Source: Luteimonas rhizosphaerae
GTDB lineage: Bacteria; Pseudomonadota; Gammaproteobacteria; Xanthomonadales; Xanthomonadaceae
DNA: 64,000 bases
NCBI RefSeq assembly: GCF_002849595.1
Contig: NZ_NRQR01000026.1
Span: forward strand, 450,492-514,491
Direction of reading: 5' to 3'
The notes beneath the pieces are model-generated. The model was given only the letters and a program-made list of their open reading frames with translations. It did not search any database and was not told the origin of the DNA. Shown in pieces: positions 17,473-27,373 of this stretch. The position numbers and the translations under genes were made by a program. Position 1 is the stretch's first letter. Each line of letters begins with the position of its first letter.

Positions 17473-17661
17473 TCAGTCGCTGCGATGGCGCGTGTCGTCG
17501 TCGAGCGGCGTTGCGCGCATGGTGCTCGCTGCATCCTCACCGATCCGGGTCGCCATCTGGTCGAGCGCGACGGCGAATACGGCCAGCAGGGCGGCGGCGA
17601 TGACCGCGGCGATGGACCAGCGGCGCCAGCGTGACGGGCGGGGTGGAGCGGAGATGGTCAT
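17473..17661 (-). CDS. small single-span membrane protein, hypothetical
   Basis: A 62-residue peptide with an Arg-rich start (PPRPSRWRRW), one hydrophobic helix (SIAAVIAAALLAVFAVAL), then a polar acidic tail. The positive-inside rule places the N-terminus in the cytoplasm. The ribosome binding site is weak, so the start is uncertain. It is convergent with the exported protein gene ending at 17466. Confidence 0.4.
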   Translation of the reverse strand: MTISAPPRPSRWRRWSIAAVIAAALLAVFAVALDQMATRIGEDAASTMRATPLDDDTRHRSD

Positions 17662-17782
17662 GGCGCATGTCTCGAAGCGGATGTCGCGTTGGGGTATGGT
17701 CGCGTCCCGTGCGTCGCGACGACGTGGACACGCGATACCTGCCGGGTCCAACGCGTCCACGCGGGTCAGGAGGACATCCCAA

Positions 17783-18319
17783 ATGCCGTCACCGCTGCCT
17801 GCCCGCGTCCTGTCCGCGCTGTTGATCGGATTGTTGTTGCCTGGCGCCGCCGTTGCGCAGGACGCCGCGTCGCCGGCGACGGCACCGGAGGTCGAGGCCG
17901 CACCGGCGGAATGGGCGCCGCGCACCGGCGATGCCTGGCTCGACACCTGGATGACCGACGTCAACCGCTATGGCGCGCGCTACCACGACGCCTTCGTCGA
18001 TGAACTGGTCCGGTACCAGGGCGCGCCGCGGGTGCTGGTCGAGGAACTGCTCGTCGACGAGCGCTGGCGGCCCGCCGATGTCTATCTCGCCTGCGCGACG
18101 GCGGTCGCCATCGGGCGGCCGTGTCGCGGCGTCGCGTCGGCGTTCCGCCGCGATCAGGCCAGCGGCTGGAGCGGGGTGCTGACGCAGCTCGAGGTCACCC
18201 CCGACGCGGCGCCGTTCCAGCGCATCAAGGTGGGGCTCGTCTCGAGTTACGCGCGCTGGGCGCGTCCGATCACGCTGGATGCGGGGTTGCGACAGGCCCT
18301 GTCCGATCGCGAACGCTGA
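17783..18319 (+). CDS. exported hypothetical protein
   Basis: A 178-residue protein with a signal peptide (ARVLSALLIGLLLPGAAVAQ), GGAGG upstream of ATG 17783, and a mature domain with DAWLDTWMTDVNRYGARYHDAFVDELVRYQGAP, VLVEELLVDERWRPADVYLACATA and GRPCRGVASAFRRDQASGWSGVL. The LLVDERWRPADVYLAC stretch resembles the family of secreted xanthomonad proteins of unknown function with a conserved GWGxxA/xLG-like ending. A disulfide may join the two Cys about 14 residues apart. No role is known. Confidence 0.65.
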   Translation: MPSPLPARVLSALLIGLLLPGAAVAQDAASPATAPEVEAAPAEWAPRTGDAWLDTWMTDVNRYGARYHDAFVDELVRYQGAPRVLVEELLVDERWRPADVYLACATAVAIGRPCRGVASAFRRDQASGWSGVLTQLEVTPDAAPFQRIKVGLVSSYARWARPITLDAGLRQALSDRER

Positions 18320-18326
18320 GGCGGTT

Positions 18327-18665
18327 TCAGCCCGGCGCGATGGCATCCGACGACGCGCGCGCGTCGTCGAATGCGCGATGGAAGTGTGCGACCCGTGCGA
18401 GCAATGCCGGCTCGCGCAGGGCGAGGTCGTGCGACCACGCGCTCGCGATCACGGAGGTCGCCAGCGCCGGCGACGGCGTCGCGCCCGTCCGCAGTTGCAC
18501 AACCCGGGCCGCGACGACGGCCGCCTCCCACAGCAGGATCTCGTGGGCGTCAGACTTGACGTGATACGCGGCTGCCCCGCTTTCGAGCGACCGCACCAGC
18601 GCCTCGCCCGTCGCCACCAGCGCGCCGGCCCCGGTCGGGCCGGTCGCGGCCTCGCCGGCCGTCAT
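18327..18665 (-). CDS. hypothetical helical protein downstream of accC
   Basis: A 112-residue protein starting 19 bases after the accC stop on the same strand, so it is probably the last gene of the dsbD to accC group. It is Ala-rich and helical (ALVATGEALVRSLES, DAHEILLWEAAVVAARVVQL, LLARVAHFHRAFDDARA) with no Cys, signal or membrane helix. In relatives, prmA often follows accC; this is not prmA. I do not recognise the family. Confidence 0.55.
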   Translation of the reverse strand: MTAGEAATGPTGAGALVATGEALVRSLESGAAAYHVKSDAHEILLWEAAVVAARVVQLRTGATPSPALATSVIASAWSHDLALREPALLARVAHFHRAFDDARASSDAIAPG

Positions 18666-18684
18666 CGCGGACCGGCGACGCGCA

Positions 18685-20052
18685 TCATCCGATCGCGAGC
18701 GTCTTGTTCTTGCGCTCGGCCAGGCGCTTTTCCAGGTAGTGGATGTTCTGGCCGCCGGCTTGGAACCCCTGGTCGCGCATGATCCGCTGCTGCAGCGGGA
18801 TGTTGGTCTTGATCCCGTCGACGACCATTTCCGACAGCGCCACGCGCATGCGCGCGATCGCGGTCTCGCGGTCCGGGCCGTGGACGATCAGCTTGCCGAT
18901 CATCGAGTCGTAATGCGGCGGCACCGTGTAGCCCTCGTAGACGTGGCTGTCGACGCGCACGCCCGGGCCGCCCGGCGAGTGGAAATGGTGGATCGTGCCG
19001 GGCGAGGGCAGGAACGTGTCCGGATCCTCGGCATTGATGCGGCACTCGATCGCGTGGCCGGTCAGCACGACGTCTTCCTGCCGGATCGACAGCTTGTGGC
19101 CCGAGGCGATCATCAGCTGCTCGCGGACCAGATCGACGCCGGTGACCAGTTCGGTCACCGGATGCTCGACCTGGATGCGGGTGTTCATCTCGATGAAGTA
19201 GAAGCGGCCATCCTCGTAGAGGAATTCGAACGTGCCCGCGCCGCGGTAGCCGATACGGATGCAGGCGTCCACGCAGACCTTGCCGATGGCCGCGCGCGCC
19301 TCGTCGGTGATGCCGGGCGCCGGCGCTTCCTCGACGACCTTCTGGTGGCGCCGCTGCATCGAGCAGTCGCGCTCGCCGAGGTGGATCGCCCCGCCCTGGC
19401 CGTCGGCCAGCACCTGGATCTCCACATGGCGCGGGTTCTCGAGGAACTTCTCCATGTAGACCATGTCGTTGCCGAACGCGGCCTTGGCTTCCTGCTTGGT
19501 CGTGGCGATCGCGTTGACCAGCGCCGCCTCGGTATGGACCACGCGCATGCCGCGCCCGCCGCCGCCGCCGGCGGCCTTGACGATGACCGGGTAGCCGATC
19601 TCGCGCGCGATCTTGACGTTGGTCGCCGCGTCGTCGTCGAGCGGGCCGCCGGAGCCGGGCACGCAGGGCACGCCGGCTTCCTTCATCGCGCGGATCGCCT
19701 CGACCTTGTCGCCCATCAGGCGAATGGTCTCGGCCTTCGGCCCGATGAAGATGAAACCGGACTGCTCGACGCGCTCGGCGAAATCGGCGTTTTCGCTGAG
19801 GAAGCCGTAGCCCGGGTGGATCGCCTGGGCGTCGGTGACCTCGGCGGCGGCGATGATCGCCGGCATGTCGAGATAGCTGCGGTTGGACGGCGGCGGGCCG
19901 ATGCAGACCGACTCGTCGGCCATGGCCACGTGCTTGAGGTTGCGGTCGACGGTGGAATGCACCGCGACCGTGCGGATGCCGAGGGTGTGACAGGCGCGCA
20001 GGATGCGCAGCGCGATCTCGCCCCGGTTGGCGATGACGATCTTCTCCAGCAT
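18685..20052 (-). CDS. accC: acetyl-CoA carboxylase biotin carboxylase subunit
   Basis: A 455-residue protein of standard length. Motifs: [22 protein letters not shown] at the start, [11 protein letters not shown], the Gly-rich ATP-binding loop [33 protein letters not shown], and the catalytic block [14 protein letters not shown] with Arg and Glu. It carboxylates biotin on AccB with bicarbonate and ATP in the first step of malonyl-CoA synthesis. Its start is ten bases after accB, in the same transcript. Confidence 0.97.
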   Translation of the reverse strand: MLEKIVIANRGEIALRILRACHTLGIRTVAVHSTVDRNLKHVAMADESVCIGPPPSNRSYLDMPAIIAAAEVTDAQAIHPGYGFLSENADFAERVEQSGFIFIGPKAETIRLMGDKVEAIRAMKEAGVPCVPGSGGPLDDDAATNVKIAREIGYPVIVKAAGGGGGRGMRVVHTEAALVNAIATTKQEAKAAFGNDMVYMEKFLENPRHVEIQVLADGQGGAIHLGERDCSMQRRHQKVVEEAPAPGITDEARAAIGKVCVDACIRIGYRGAGTFEFLYEDGRFYFIEMNTRIQVEHPVTELVTGVDLVREQLMIASGHKLSIRQEDVVLTGHAIECRINAEDPDTFLPSPGTIHHFHSPGGPGVRVDSHVYEGYTVPPHYDSMIGKLIVHGPDRETAIARMRVALSEMVVDGIKTNIPLQQRIMRDQGFQAGGQNIHYLEKRLAERKNKTLAIG

Positions 20053-20062
20053 CGCGGCGGCC

Positions 20063-20545
20063 TCAGCCGATCACGAACAGCGGCTGGTCGAATTCGACCG
20101 GCTGCCCGCTCTCGCACAGGATCGCGACGACGGTGCCGGCGGTGTCGGCTTCGATCGGGTTGAACATCTTCATCGCCTCGATGATGCCCAGTGTGTCGCC
20201 GGCCTTGACCTGCTGGCCGACGGTGACGAACGCGGGCTTGTCCGGCGCGGGCGACGCGTAATAGGTGCCGACCATCGGCGACTTGGTGACTTGGCCGGCC
20301 GGCAGTTCGTCGCCGGCGGGCTTGGGCGTGCCGCCGGTGGCGGCATCGACGGGCGAGCTCATCGGCATCACCGGTTCGGGCGCGCGCGGCGCGGCGGCCT
20401 GCGGCATCTGCGCGTACGCGACAGGCGCGCCGTGGTGCTGCGAGCGCGACAGGCGGACGGATTCCTCGCCTTCCTTGATCTCGATCTCGGTCAGGTTCGA
20501 CTCTTCGAGCAGGTCGATGAGCTTCTTTATCTTTCTCAGGTCCAT
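20063..20545 (-). CDS. accB: biotin carboxyl carrier protein of acetyl-CoA carboxylase
   Basis: A 160-residue protein: N-terminal helix ([22 protein letters not shown]), a mobile Pro/Ala-rich linker, and a C-terminal biotinyl domain with [14 protein letters not shown] and the biotin attachment motif EAMKMFN. The thumb region [14 protein letters not shown] follows. AccC carboxylates its biotin and the carboxyltransferase passes CO2 to acetyl-CoA. It sits between aroQ and accC, as in many proteobacteria. Confidence 0.97.
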   Translation of the reverse strand: MDLRKIKKLIDLLEESNLTEIEIKEGEESVRLSRSQHHGAPVAYAQMPQAAAPRAPEPVMPMSSPVDAATGGTPKPAGDELPAGQVTKSPMVGTYYASPAPDKPAFVTVGQQVKAGDTLGIIEAMKMFNPIEADTAGTVVAILCESGQPVEFDQPLFVIG

Positions 20546-20632
20546 GCTGGGCCTCTTCTCGGTTGGGTCGCGCGACGCGCGAAAACGGAATGCGGAGCGG
20601 CCGGGCGCGGACGCCGGCTGCGGAACGGAAGG

Positions 20633-21085
20633 TCAGGGGGCGGGGCGGGTCCGCAGGTGGGCGATCGCCGCATCGAGCGCGTAGCGGTAGCTGTCCGCGC
20701 CGAAGCCGCAGATCACGCCGACCGCGAGGTCGCTCATGTAGCTGCTGTGACGGAACGGCTCGCGCCGGTGCGGGTTCGACAGATGGATCTCGATGAACGG
20801 CAGCGCGACCGCCGCCAGTGCATCGCGGATCGCGACGCTGGTGTGGGTGAAGGCGGCGGGATTGAGCAGCAGCATCGCGGTGCCGTCGCTGCGCGCGGCC
20901 TGGATGCGGTCCACCAGCACGTGCTCGGCGTTCGACTGCAGGCAGTCCAGCGTGCAGCCGGCTGCAGTCGCGGCGGCCTGCAGCATCGCGTCGATCTCGG
21001 CCAGCGGCGTGTGGCCGTAGACCGTCGGCTCGCGGCTGCCGAGCAGATTGAGATTGGGGCCGTGGAGGACGAGAAGCTTCGGCAT
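20633..21085 (-). CDS. aroQ: type II 3-dehydroquinate dehydratase
   Basis: A 150-residue dodecameric-type enzyme. Motifs are [17 protein letters not shown] with the catalytic Tyr and lid loop, [34 protein letters not shown], and [22 protein letters not shown]. It dehydrates 3-dehydroquinate to 3-dehydroshikimate in the shikimate pathway. Gene order aroQ-accB-accC is conserved in many gammaproteobacteria. A PsrA-like palindrome lies upstream between tlpA and this gene. Confidence 0.96.
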   Translation of the reverse strand: MPKLLVLHGPNLNLLGSREPTVYGHTPLAEIDAMLQAAATAAGCTLDCLQSNAEHVLVDRIQAARSDGTAMLLLNPAAFTHTSVAIRDALAAVALPFIEIHLSNPHRREPFRHSSYMSDLAVGVICGFGADSYRYALDAAIAHLRTRPAP

Positions 21086-21162
21086 CGGAATCGCAGGACC
21101 GGACGTGCGCGAAGTCTGCGGGATGTCTCCGATGGTGTCCAGTTCGCCGACGTTTGACGATT

Positions 21163-21178
21163 TTAAACGAGCGTTTGA
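21163..21178. promoter_or_regulatory. PsrA/FadR-TetR-like palindrome ahead of aroQ-accB-accC
   Basis: On the minus strand the site reads TCAAACGCTCGTTTAA, containing CAAAC-N4-GTTTA. This fits the PsrA-type consensus (G/C)AAAC-N2-4-GTTT(G/C) except for its last base; the core AAACG-N2-CGTTT is a perfect inverted repeat. It lies in the AT-rich gap between the tlpA stop and the aroQ start, where an internal promoter for aroQ-accB-accC would be. Regulation by a fatty-acid-responsive TetR protein is inferred. Confidence 0.45.
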
Positions 21179-21188
21179 GTTGCGTCGG

Positions 21189-21788
21189 TCAGTCGGCGAC
21201 CCAGCCGTCGATCTCGCCGTGTTCGAACGGCCCGATCCGCTGCTTCAGCAGCACGCCCTCGGCCGAGACGAGCGCGGTATAGGGCAGCACGCCGCGCGGA
21301 TTACCCAGCCGCACGCCGGCGTCGGCGGTGCCGGGTGCGTCGATCGCGATCCGGTACTCGACCGGCACCCGCTGCAGGAAGGCGCGGACGGCCTCGGCAT
21401 CGTCGAGCGCGATCCCCAGCACCTGGACGCCGTTCGCGCCCTGTTCGCGGGCGAAGCGGTCGAGCTCCGGCATTTCCTCGATGCAGGGGCCGCACCAGCT
21501 GGCCCACAGGTTGATCAGCACGGGGCGGCCGGCGTAGTCGCCCGGCAGGCGGACCAGCGGGCCCTCGAGCGCGGCGACCTCGATCGCCGGGATCGCCTCG
21601 CCGCGGTTCGCCATGGTCACCCCGGCCGGGGGCGCCGGTGCGGCCGCGCGGATCGCGTCGTTGTACAGGCGCTGTCCGGTCTCGGTGCCGAGCAGCGGGC
21701 CGGGCCCTCCGACGAACAGGCTGACCAGCACGCCGAGGCCGCCGGCCAGCACCGCGATGACCACCACGACCCATGGCCCGAACTTCAT
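21189..21788 (-). CDS. membrane-anchored TlpA-like thioredoxin
   Basis: A 199-residue protein with one N-terminal membrane anchor ([22 protein letters not shown]) and a periplasmic thioredoxin fold: [21 protein letters not shown] (active-site WCGPC), [19 protein letters not shown], and a cis-Pro region near [13 protein letters not shown]. Its ATG overlaps the dsbD stop as ATGA (21785-21788), which implies translational coupling. It probably receives electrons from DsbD and reduces periplasmic disulfides, for example in cytochrome c maturation. Confidence 0.92.
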   Translation of the reverse strand: MKFGPWVVVVIAVLAGGLGVLVSLFVGGPGPLLGTETGQRLYNDAIRAAAPAPPAGVTMANRGEAIPAIEVAALEGPLVRLPGDYAGRPVLINLWASWCGPCIEEMPELDRFAREQGANGVQVLGIALDDAEAVRAFLQRVPVEYRIAIDAPGTADAGVRLGNPRGVLPYTALVSAEGVLLKQRIGPFEHGEIDGWVAD

Positions 21789-24230
21789 CGCGCCGCCTCC
21801 AGCGCGTCGACGACGATCGCGTCGCTGAGCACCGGCGGCAGCACCGCACCCGCGCCGCCGCCGGCCGGGTACACCACGTACAGCGGCACCCCGACCGCGC
21901 CGTGGGCCTCGAGGAAGGCGCCGATCTCCGCATCGACATTGGTCCAGTCGCCGACCATGTAGGTCGCGCCGGCGCCGGCGAGCGCGTCATGGAAGACGGC
22001 GCCCGACAGCACCCGGCGTTCGTTGGCCTTGCAGGTGACGCACCAGTCGGCGGTCATGTTGACGAAGACCGGCGTGCCGGCAGCGCGCAGCGCCTGCAGG
22101 CGGTCGGCGGAATAGGCGACCTGTGCGCTGTCGGTCGGCGCCAGCGCCGCCGGTGGCGGCAGGCGCGAGACCGCGACGACCGGCAGCACGAGGGCCGCGC
22201 ACACGAACGCCAGCGCGAGACCGCGGGCGAGCCCGCCACCGGTCCAGCGGCGCCGCTCGAACCACCACAGGCCCAGCGCGAACAGCGTCAGGCCGGCGAG
22301 CAGCAGGCCCATCGCATCCACGCCGCGCTGCTTGCCGAGCACCCAGGCCAGCCAGAGCGCGGTCAGGTACATCGGAAACGCCAGCAGCTGCTTCAGGGTC
22401 TCCATCCAGGCGCCGGGTTTCGGCAGGCGGTCGGCCAGCGCCGGGACCAGGCCGATGACCAGGAACGGCAGTGCCAGGCCGAGGCCGAGCATCAGGAAGA
22501 CGGCCAGCGCCATCGGCGCCGACGCGGTAAAGGCGAACGCCAGTGCGCCGCCCATGAACGGCGCGATGCACGGGCTGGCGACGACGCAGGCCAGCACGCC
22601 GGTGAAGAAGTCGCCGGCCGGCCCGGTGCGCGCCGCGAGCGACTGGCCGAGGTTGCCGACCCGCCCGCCGAGCGTGAACACACCCGACAGGCTCAGGCCG
22701 ACCGCGAACATCAGATAGACCAGCGCTGCGACGAAGCCCGGCTGCTGCAGCTGGAAGCCCCAGCCCGCCGCCTGTCCGGCCGCGCGCAGGCCGATGACCA
22801 GCGCGCCGATCGCGGCGAACGCGGTCAGCACGCCCGCCGTGTACCAGAGCGCATGGCGCCGCGCGCTGGCACGACTGCCGCCGCTCTGCGCGAGCCCGAG
22901 CACCTTCAGCGACAGGATCGGCAGCACGCAGGGCATGAGGTTGAGGATCAGGCCGCCGAGCAGCGCGAGCCCGAGCGCCGCGAACAGGCCGCTGCCGACG
23001 GTGGCGACCGGTGGGCGCGTGCGCGCGGCGTTGTGATCGGCGGTGGTGCCGGGTGCGCCGTCGAGCGCGGCACCGGCGGGGCTTGCGCCGGCGTCTGCAC
23101 GGGCCACGCCGTCCGCGGCAGGCGCGGCCGCGACCGGCAAGGCCACGCCGCCGGTGGCGGCCGACGGCAGGGCGGCGATGTCGCTGCCGCCGGCGGGGGG
23201 TGGTCGCCTCCGCGTCGGATGCCTTGACGCGCCCGGCGGGCAGCGACACCGGCACGGTGCGCGTCATCGGCGGATAGCAGATGCCATCGGCCTGGCAGCC
23301 CTGGAAGGTCGCGATGACAGTGACGTCGGCCGCGTCGGCGCGGGTCCGCACCAGCGGCAGCGGCACGTCGACCTGGTCGAAATACACGGTGACGTCGCCG
23401 AAATGCGCGTCGTGGTGCGCCTTGCCGGGCGGCCAGCGCGGCGCGCCGGCGCGGATGCCGTCGGCGCCGGCGATGCGGAATTCGTTGCGGTCCTGGTAGA
23501 GGTAGTAACCGCGGGCCGGGGTGAAGCGCAGCAGCACGGTGTCGCCGTCCCCCGCGATCGCTTCGAAGCCGAAGGCCTGCTCCGGCGGCAGCGCGTCGCC
23601 AACACCGAGCAGCGTCGGCGCTGCACCCGGCGCACCCGCCGCGCTGCCGAGCGTGCGGCCGAGCGCGGCGAAACCGCGGTCGGCGGCGCCGGTCGCTGGC
23701 GGCAGCGCGACCTGCAGCGTGCGCGTCTGCGGCGGATAGCAGATGCCCAGATCCGCGCAGCCCTGGTACTTGACCTCCAGCGCGACACGGCGGATCCCAT
23801 CCGCGGCCTGCCCGGGCAGCGTGGCGACGAGCGCGCCGCGATAGGTCTCGACATCGCCGAAGAACTCGTCGTGATGCTTGCGGCCGTCGGGCAGTTGCAG
23901 GGTCGCCGCGCCGAAATCGCCGGCCGGCACCCGTGCCGCGGTGCGGTGCCGGTAGAGGTAGTAGCCGTCGGCGATCCGCCAGCGGATCTCGATCCTGTCC
24001 CGGCCCACCGCCTGTGCGGAGACCGACAGCGCCTCGTCGACCGGCAGCACATCGTCGAAATCGATCGCCAGCGCCGGCGCCGCGGCGAACAGCAGCAGGG
24101 CCAGGGCGACCAGGCGGCGACAGCGATGCAGCAGGCCGGCGCATCGAAGCGCGCCATGCGGCGGACGGGCACGGTGGGGCTGGAATCGCGCGACGGCAGG
24201 GGCTGCGCTGGCAGGGAAAGACGGTGTCAT
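21785..24230 (-). pseudogene. dsbD: dsbD thiol:disulfide interchange protein, frameshifted at a C6 run
   Basis: The N-terminal part reads from ATG 24230 (signal helix VALALLLFAAAPALA) to about 23200, and the membrane and C-terminal part reads in another frame from there to 21785. The slip is at six C on the coding strand (23195-23200): dropping one C joins both halves. Parts: two tandem DsbD-alpha-like domains, each with its own Cys pair (YQGCADLGICYPP and FQGCQADGICYPP); eight membrane spans including LNLMPCVLPILSLKVLG; and a thioredoxin-like gamma domain with ADWCVTCK. An intact protein of about 815 residues would move electrons from cytosolic thioredoxin to the periplasm. It is coupled to tlpA. 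It may be a sequencing error. Confidence 0.88.
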
Positions 24231-24387
24231 CGCCCCAGTATCGCAGGCCGGTTCCGTCGGCGCGGCCTGCCCGGTCCCCGCGATTCGGGTCCGGCTCAGC
24301 CGTTCGCCGTCGGCGGCGCGTGGACCCGCGCTGCCCCCTGTCGCCACACGACGAACGGTGCGTCCCGATCCTGCCGCGCACGCCGGC

Positions 24388-24416
24388 CTGTCAATTACTG
24401 AACTGACCGGTATTAT
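24388..24416 (+). promoter_or_regulatory. putative sigma-70 promoter of the lipid A deacylase gene
   Basis: A -35-like CTGTCA is separated by 17 bases from a -10-like TATTAT in a locally AT-rich patch, 28 bases ahead of the ATG at 24445. Box quality is moderate. Confidence 0.4.
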
Positions 24417-24444
24417 TACGGATCGCCAGACGCCGCCCCCGACC

Positions 24445-24933
24445 ATGACACTTCACACCCTCCGCTTTGCGCTGTGTGCCGCGCTCCTCGCCGCCGCGCC
24501 CCTGTCCGCCGTCGCCCAGGCGCCGATCGAAGTCGGCGCCGGTGCATCGGCGACCCGCGACAACACGACGACCTTCGTCGCCTCCGTGGCCTGGTTGCCC
24601 GAGTGGCGCCGCACCGCCAACGGCGCGCTGCGCTGGGATGTCGGCGCCATCTACGTCAACGGGCGCGACAACACCCGCTTCGATCTCGAAGAAGACGCCG
24701 GTGTCGTCCACGGCGGCCTGCGCTACGAACGCGACAACGGTTTCGTCGCCGGCTTCGGTGCGGGCGTGCAGTTCGGCAGGACCGACGCGCTGTCGGGCAA
24801 TCCGCAGTTCGTCAGCACCGTTGGGTGGCGCTGGCAGCGCTTCGCGCTGCTCGCGCGGCACATCTCCAACGCCAGCCTGCATCAGCCCAACGACGGCGAG
24901 ACGATGCTCCTGGCGACCTGGCGTTTCCGCTGA
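24445..24933 (+). CDS. PagL-like lipid A 3-O-deacylase (acyloxyacyl hydrolase)
   Basis: A 162-residue outer-membrane beta-barrel enzyme. The signal peptide is ALCAALLAAAPLSAVAQ, and alternating strands follow (TTFVASVAWLPEW, LRWDVGAIYVNGRDN, GFVAGFGAGVQFGRTDALSG). The C-terminal block RHISNASLHQPNDGE contains the PagL catalytic set: His139, Ser141 and Glu152 in this numbering, spacing as in known PagL within one residue, and the last residue is the aromatic-Arg barrel end. PagL removes the 3-position acyl chain of lipid A and softens Toll-like receptor 4 signalling. It is monocistronic, between dsbD and groES. Confidence 0.88.
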   Translation: MTLHTLRFALCAALLAAAPLSAVAQAPIEVGAGASATRDNTTTFVASVAWLPEWRRTANGALRWDVGAIYVNGRDNTRFDLEEDAGVVHGGLRYERDNGFVAGFGAGVQFGRTDALSGNPQFVSTVGWRWQRFALLARHISNASLHQPNDGETMLLATWRFR

Positions 24934-24973
24934 CGGCCCCGGCCACCTGCCGGCGCCGATCTGCGCCGGCCCC

Positions 24974-25001
24974 CTTGTAAGCCGACCCCGCGTCCCCATC
25001 T
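24974..25001 (+). promoter_or_regulatory. sigma-32-type heat-shock promoter of groESL
   Basis: CTTGTA, then 14 bases, then CCCCATCT. The -10 matches the sigma-32 consensus CCCCATNT fully and the -35 differs by one base from CTTGAA. It lies about 115 bases before groES. RpoH is encoded at 40612 in this window. Confidence 0.7.
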
Positions 25002-25042
25002 CCGAGCGGTCCCGGCGTTCCGGGCTTTCTGCATCCGCGGTT

Positions 25043-25069
25043 CTGGCAGTCGCCCTGTGCGAGTGCTAA
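25043..25069. promoter_or_regulatory. degenerate CIRCE (HrcA operator) of groESL
   Basis: The right arm GAGTGCTAA is a perfect CIRCE half. Nine bases to its left is CTGGCAGTC, matching TTAGCACTC at six of nine positions. Position 48 bases before the groES ATG and downstream of the sigma-32 promoter fits repression by HrcA. Confidence 0.65.
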
Positions 25070-25116
25070 AATCGCCATCTGTTTTCTTCACAATCAATCA
25101 CTTAGAGAGGGTTGAA

Positions 25117-25407
25117 ATGAGCAATCTGAAGCCGCTGTACGACCGCATCGTGATCAAGCCGATCGAAGCCGAGGAAAAGTCGGCGGGCGGCATCCTGATC
25201 CCCGACAACGCCAAGGAAAAGCCCACCAAGGGTGAAGTCGTCGCCGTCGGCGAAGGCAAGGCCCTCGACAACGGCAGCCTCCGCGCGCCGAAGGTCAAGG
25301 TCGGCGACCAGGTCATCTACGGCCAGTACTCGGGCAGCGCCTACAAGGCCGATGGCATCGAATACAAGATCGTCAAGGAAGACGACATCCTCGCGATCGT
25401 CGGTTGA
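25117..25407 (+). CDS. groES: co-chaperonin GroES
   Basis: A 96-residue protein, usual GroES length. It has [33 protein letters not shown] with the mobile loop ([12 protein letters not shown]) that docks on GroEL, then [10 protein letters not shown] and [26 protein letters not shown] sits seven bases before ATG 25117. It caps the GroEL cage as a heptamer in the cytoplasm. Transcription is likely from the upstream sigma-32-type promoter with HrcA control. Confidence 0.97.
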   Translation: MSNLKPLYDRIVIKPIEAEEKSAGGILIPDNAKEKPTKGEVVAVGEGKALDNGSLRAPKVKVGDQVIYGQYSGSAYKADGIEYKIVKEDDILAIVG

Positions 25408-25492
25408 TCCGCGGCGGGCACCGTGCCCGCGCGACTCCCTGATCGCCTCCGGCGGGCGCTGCCCGCCAGTCCCACCCCAATTCAACTTCTGA

Positions 25493-27067
<1,575 letters not shown>

Positions 27068-27100
27068 TCCCGCCCCATCCCGTTGCACCGTGAGACGAGA

Positions 27101-27127
27101 AACCCCGCCGAAAGGCGGGGTTTTTTC
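27101..27127 (+). terminator. intrinsic terminator of groESL
   Basis: CCCCGCC, a GAAA tetraloop, GGCGGGG and six T, 34 bases after the groEL stop. A near-perfect rho-independent terminator. Confidence 0.95.
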
Positions 27128-27373
27128 TTTGGCGCCAGAGACGCCGCGGCGGTCGCCGTGCGTCGGCGGCGAAGGCCGGACGCGTTCGATCACCGCGGAA
27201 GGCGTTCCCGCGCACGCCGCGCGCATCGCCCGTCGCCCCGGATGTCCCGCCACCGTGGGGCGTGCGCGGATCGTGCGCGCGGGGGCAATGAAGCGGCCGC
27301 AGCCGCGCCTTGGGTGGGCTTGCACGCATCACCGTGCAGGCGACCGTCACCGCCGATCGGCGATGCTGGTGCC

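Noticed and set aside
21773..23227. A 484-codon plus-strand frame over dsbD
   Set aside because: Antisense shadow with Arg/Gln-rich low-complexity composition; dsbD motifs lie on the other strand.
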